The notes under the pieces: model-generated
Database searches by the model: none
The model's input: only the letters and a program-made list of their open reading frames with translations
What the model was told of the DNA's origin: nothing
Made by a program: the position numbers and the translations under genes
NCBI GenBank assembly: GCA_947472705.1
Contig: CANJDA010000048.1
Location: forward strand, 1-13,295
From: Flavobacteriaceae bacterium
Lineage (GTDB): Bacteria; Bacteroidota; Bacteroidia; Flavobacteriales; Flavobacteriaceae
DNA: 13,295 nt
Direction: 5' to 3'
Part shown: positions 11,942-13,295 of the stretch, piece by piece
How positions within the stretch are numbered: the stretch's first letter is position 1
How the letters are laid out: every line of letters starts with the position of its first letter

Positions 11942-13295
11942 ATGTATACTAAATCACTTTTACGCCCAATTTTAGTTATTGGAATAATAGCAACACTTTT
12001 TGCTTCCTGCGATAAAGATTATGATGAACTTGGAACTAATATCGTTGGAGATGACCATTTTGGTTTTGAACAATATACTGGCGCAACTGTAAAAACATAC
12101 AATCAAGGTTTAGGACCAATTGCTTCTAATAATTTGACTATAAACCCACTTGGATTTTATGAAAATCCAGCTTTTGGAAAAGGTCATGCAGATTTTGTTA
12201 CACAACTTGAAATGGCTTCTGTCAATCCAACTTTTAATAATGGTCCAGATGTTACCGAACACCCTAATGGAGTAGCGGCTATAGATAGTGTTATTTTAGA
12301 GATTCCTTACTTTATTAATAAATCGATAACCACTAATACTGACGGGACAAAGCTTTACACATTGGATTCTATTTATGGAGCAAAACCTTATGATCAAACT
12401 ACTGCGACACTTAATTCAAAGTTTAAATTGAGTATTTATCAATCAAACTATTTCTTGAGAGATTTAGACCCTGATCAATCCTTTGGCACCCAACAATTAT
12501 TTTATACCAGTCAAGGTAATGATATTGAAAATTTTATTATTAATACACCCCTGAATAACAGTAATGCATCCAATGAAAACTCCGAGTTTTATTTTGATAA
12601 ACGAGAGCATAAAACAACGGTTTTAAATACTGACAATACAACAAAAGACGTCAGAAGCGTTCCATCAATGAGATTGCATCTAAGCAAAGATGCATTTACA
12701 AATCTTATTTTAGAAGCTCCTAGCGGACAATTAACGGATAATGCTGTTTTTAAAAACTACTTTAGAGGCCTTTATTTTAAAACAGAAAGCATTGGCAATG
12801 AAGGGAACATGGCCATGATTAACTTTAAAGGAGGAAAAGTAACTATTTACTACAATGAAGATAAAGTAACTAAAGACAATCTGTCTACTCCTAATGTTAA
12901 TGAATATAAAGTAGAAAGAGTCAATAAAACATTTGTTTTAAACCTTACTGGAAACACCGTGAGTTTATTAAAAAACACCAACGAAGATTCTGATTATTTG
13001 GCTGCTTTAAGCAACCCTTCTCAAGAGGCTTCACAGTTGTATTTAAAAGGGGGTCAAGGTTCTGTCGCTGTTATTGATTTATTTGGATCAACTGATTTGA
13101 AAGGATATACTCGTAATACAGATTATGATTCAAGTCAACCTGTTAGTAATAGCAATCCTAAATTTTTATTAAATCCAAGCTATAATCCTAACCTTCCTAT
13201 TAGTGATAGTAATTCAAAGTATTTACTTACTGGTCCAAATGGAGTTTCTGACGAATTAGATGAAATAAAAGTAAACGGTTGGTTAATAAATGAAG
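11942..13295 (+). CDS. DUF4270-type lipoprotein, N-terminal part (3' end outside the window)
   Basis: The frame is open from ATG 11942 to the window edge (451 full codons, no stop). Residues 1-23 form a lipoprotein signal peptide (MYTKSLLRPILVIGIIATLFASC), with lipidation at Cys23. Directly after it comes DKDYDELGTNIVGDDHF, the D-x-x-x-x-x-G-x-x-x-x-G-D start typical of DUF4270 proteins. Further typical blocks are AAIDSVILEIPYF, SNYFLRDLDPDQSF, LYFKTESIGNEGNMAMINFKGGKVTIYY and LYLKGGQGSVAVIDLFG. The function is unknown. It is expected in the envelope, probably the outer membrane, and is rich in beta strands and in Asn, Asp, Ser and Thr. The mature N-terminus carries acidic DKD after the Cys, a pattern compatible with surface export in Bacteroidota. 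An imperfect 19-codon tandem repeat is seen at 13139-13237. It is probably cotranscribed with the glycogen-synthase-like gene 15 bases upstream. Confidence 0.85.
   Translation, partial: MYTKSLLRPILVIGIIATLFASCDKDYDELGTNIVGDDHFGFEQYTGATVKTYNQGLGPIASNNLTINPLGFYENPAFGKGHADFVTQLEMASVNPTFNNGPDVTEHPNGVAAIDSVILEIPYFINKSITTNTDGTKLYTLDSIYGAKPYDQTTATLNSKFKLSIYQSNYFLRDLDPDQSFGTQQLFYTSQGNDIENFIINTPLNNSNASNENSEFYFDKREHKTTVLNTDNTTKDVRSVPSMRLHLSKDAFTNLILEAPSGQLTDNAVFKNYFRGLYFKTESIGNEGNMAMINFKGGKVTIYYNEDKVTKDNLSTPNVNEYKVERVNKTFVLNLTGNTVSLLKNTNEDSDYLAALSNPSQEASQLYLKGGQGSVAVIDLFGSTDLKGYTRNTDYDSSQPVSNSNPKFLLNPSYNPNLPISDSNSKYLLTGPNGVSDELDEIKVNGWLINE
13139..13237 (+). repeat. Imperfect in-frame tandem repeat inside the DUF4270 gene
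   Basis: Two units begin 57 bases (19 codons) apart. They encode PVSNSNPKFLLNPS (from 13139) and PISDSNSKYLLTGP (from 13196). They share P-(V/I)-S-(N/D)-S-N-x-K-(F/Y)-L-L, with many identical bases. An old duplication inside a loop of the protein is the simplest reading. Confidence 0.55.

Overview
The window looks like a chromosomal segment of a member of the Bacteroidota, most likely Flavobacteriaceae and close to Flavobacterium. The DNA is AT-rich. It carries a gliding-motility lipoprotein gene (gldH), a protein with a C-terminal type IX secretion (T9SS) sorting domain, a DUF4270 lipoprotein, and TAnnTTTG-type -7 promoter elements, and it lacks clear Shine-Dalgarno sequences. No insertion sequence, CRISPR array, tRNA, rRNA or phage gene was seen. 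Genes are tightly packed: no stretch without a gene exceeds about 120 bases, and the longest gap (555-672) is almost filled by a structured repeat.

Layout. (1) 1-1107, plus strand: the 3' part of umuC and a complete umuD, the two parts of an SOS translesion polymerase V. They are in the reverse of the E. coli order and are separated by a repeat (565-667) that folds on paper into a four-stem cloverleaf. (2) 1182-2216, plus: a Tas-type aldo/keto reductase with its own -7 element. It converges, with no gap, on (3) 2217-3581, minus: a secreted PQQ-type sugar dehydrogenase-like protein with a T9SS tail. (4) 3634-6055, minus: gldH followed after 1 nt by an AsmA-like/GT51 peptidoglycan glycosyltransferase, a probable envelope operon. 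(5) 6120-8776, minus: a secreted esterase-fold protein that has lost its catalytic serine, followed after 2 nt by radA. (6) 8833-11013, minus: panC, panD and a flippase-like membrane protein, a compact operon for the pantothenate (coenzyme A) branch. (7) 11120-13295, plus and divergent from panC: a short glycogen-synthase-like protein with only the N-terminal domain, then a DUF4270 lipoprotein running off the end.

Most of the window is ordinary flavobacterial core genome: pantothenate synthesis, DNA repair, gliding and cell wall, and protein secretion. The points most worth a second look are the cloverleaf repeat that forms the whole umuC-umuD spacer, the AsmA-like/GT51 fusion coupled to gldH, the esterase-like protein with Asp in place of the nucleophile Ser, and the glycogen-synthase-like protein that has lost the N-terminal K-x-G-G motif and the whole C-terminal domain. 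I did not find a clearly new multi-gene defence or mobile system.
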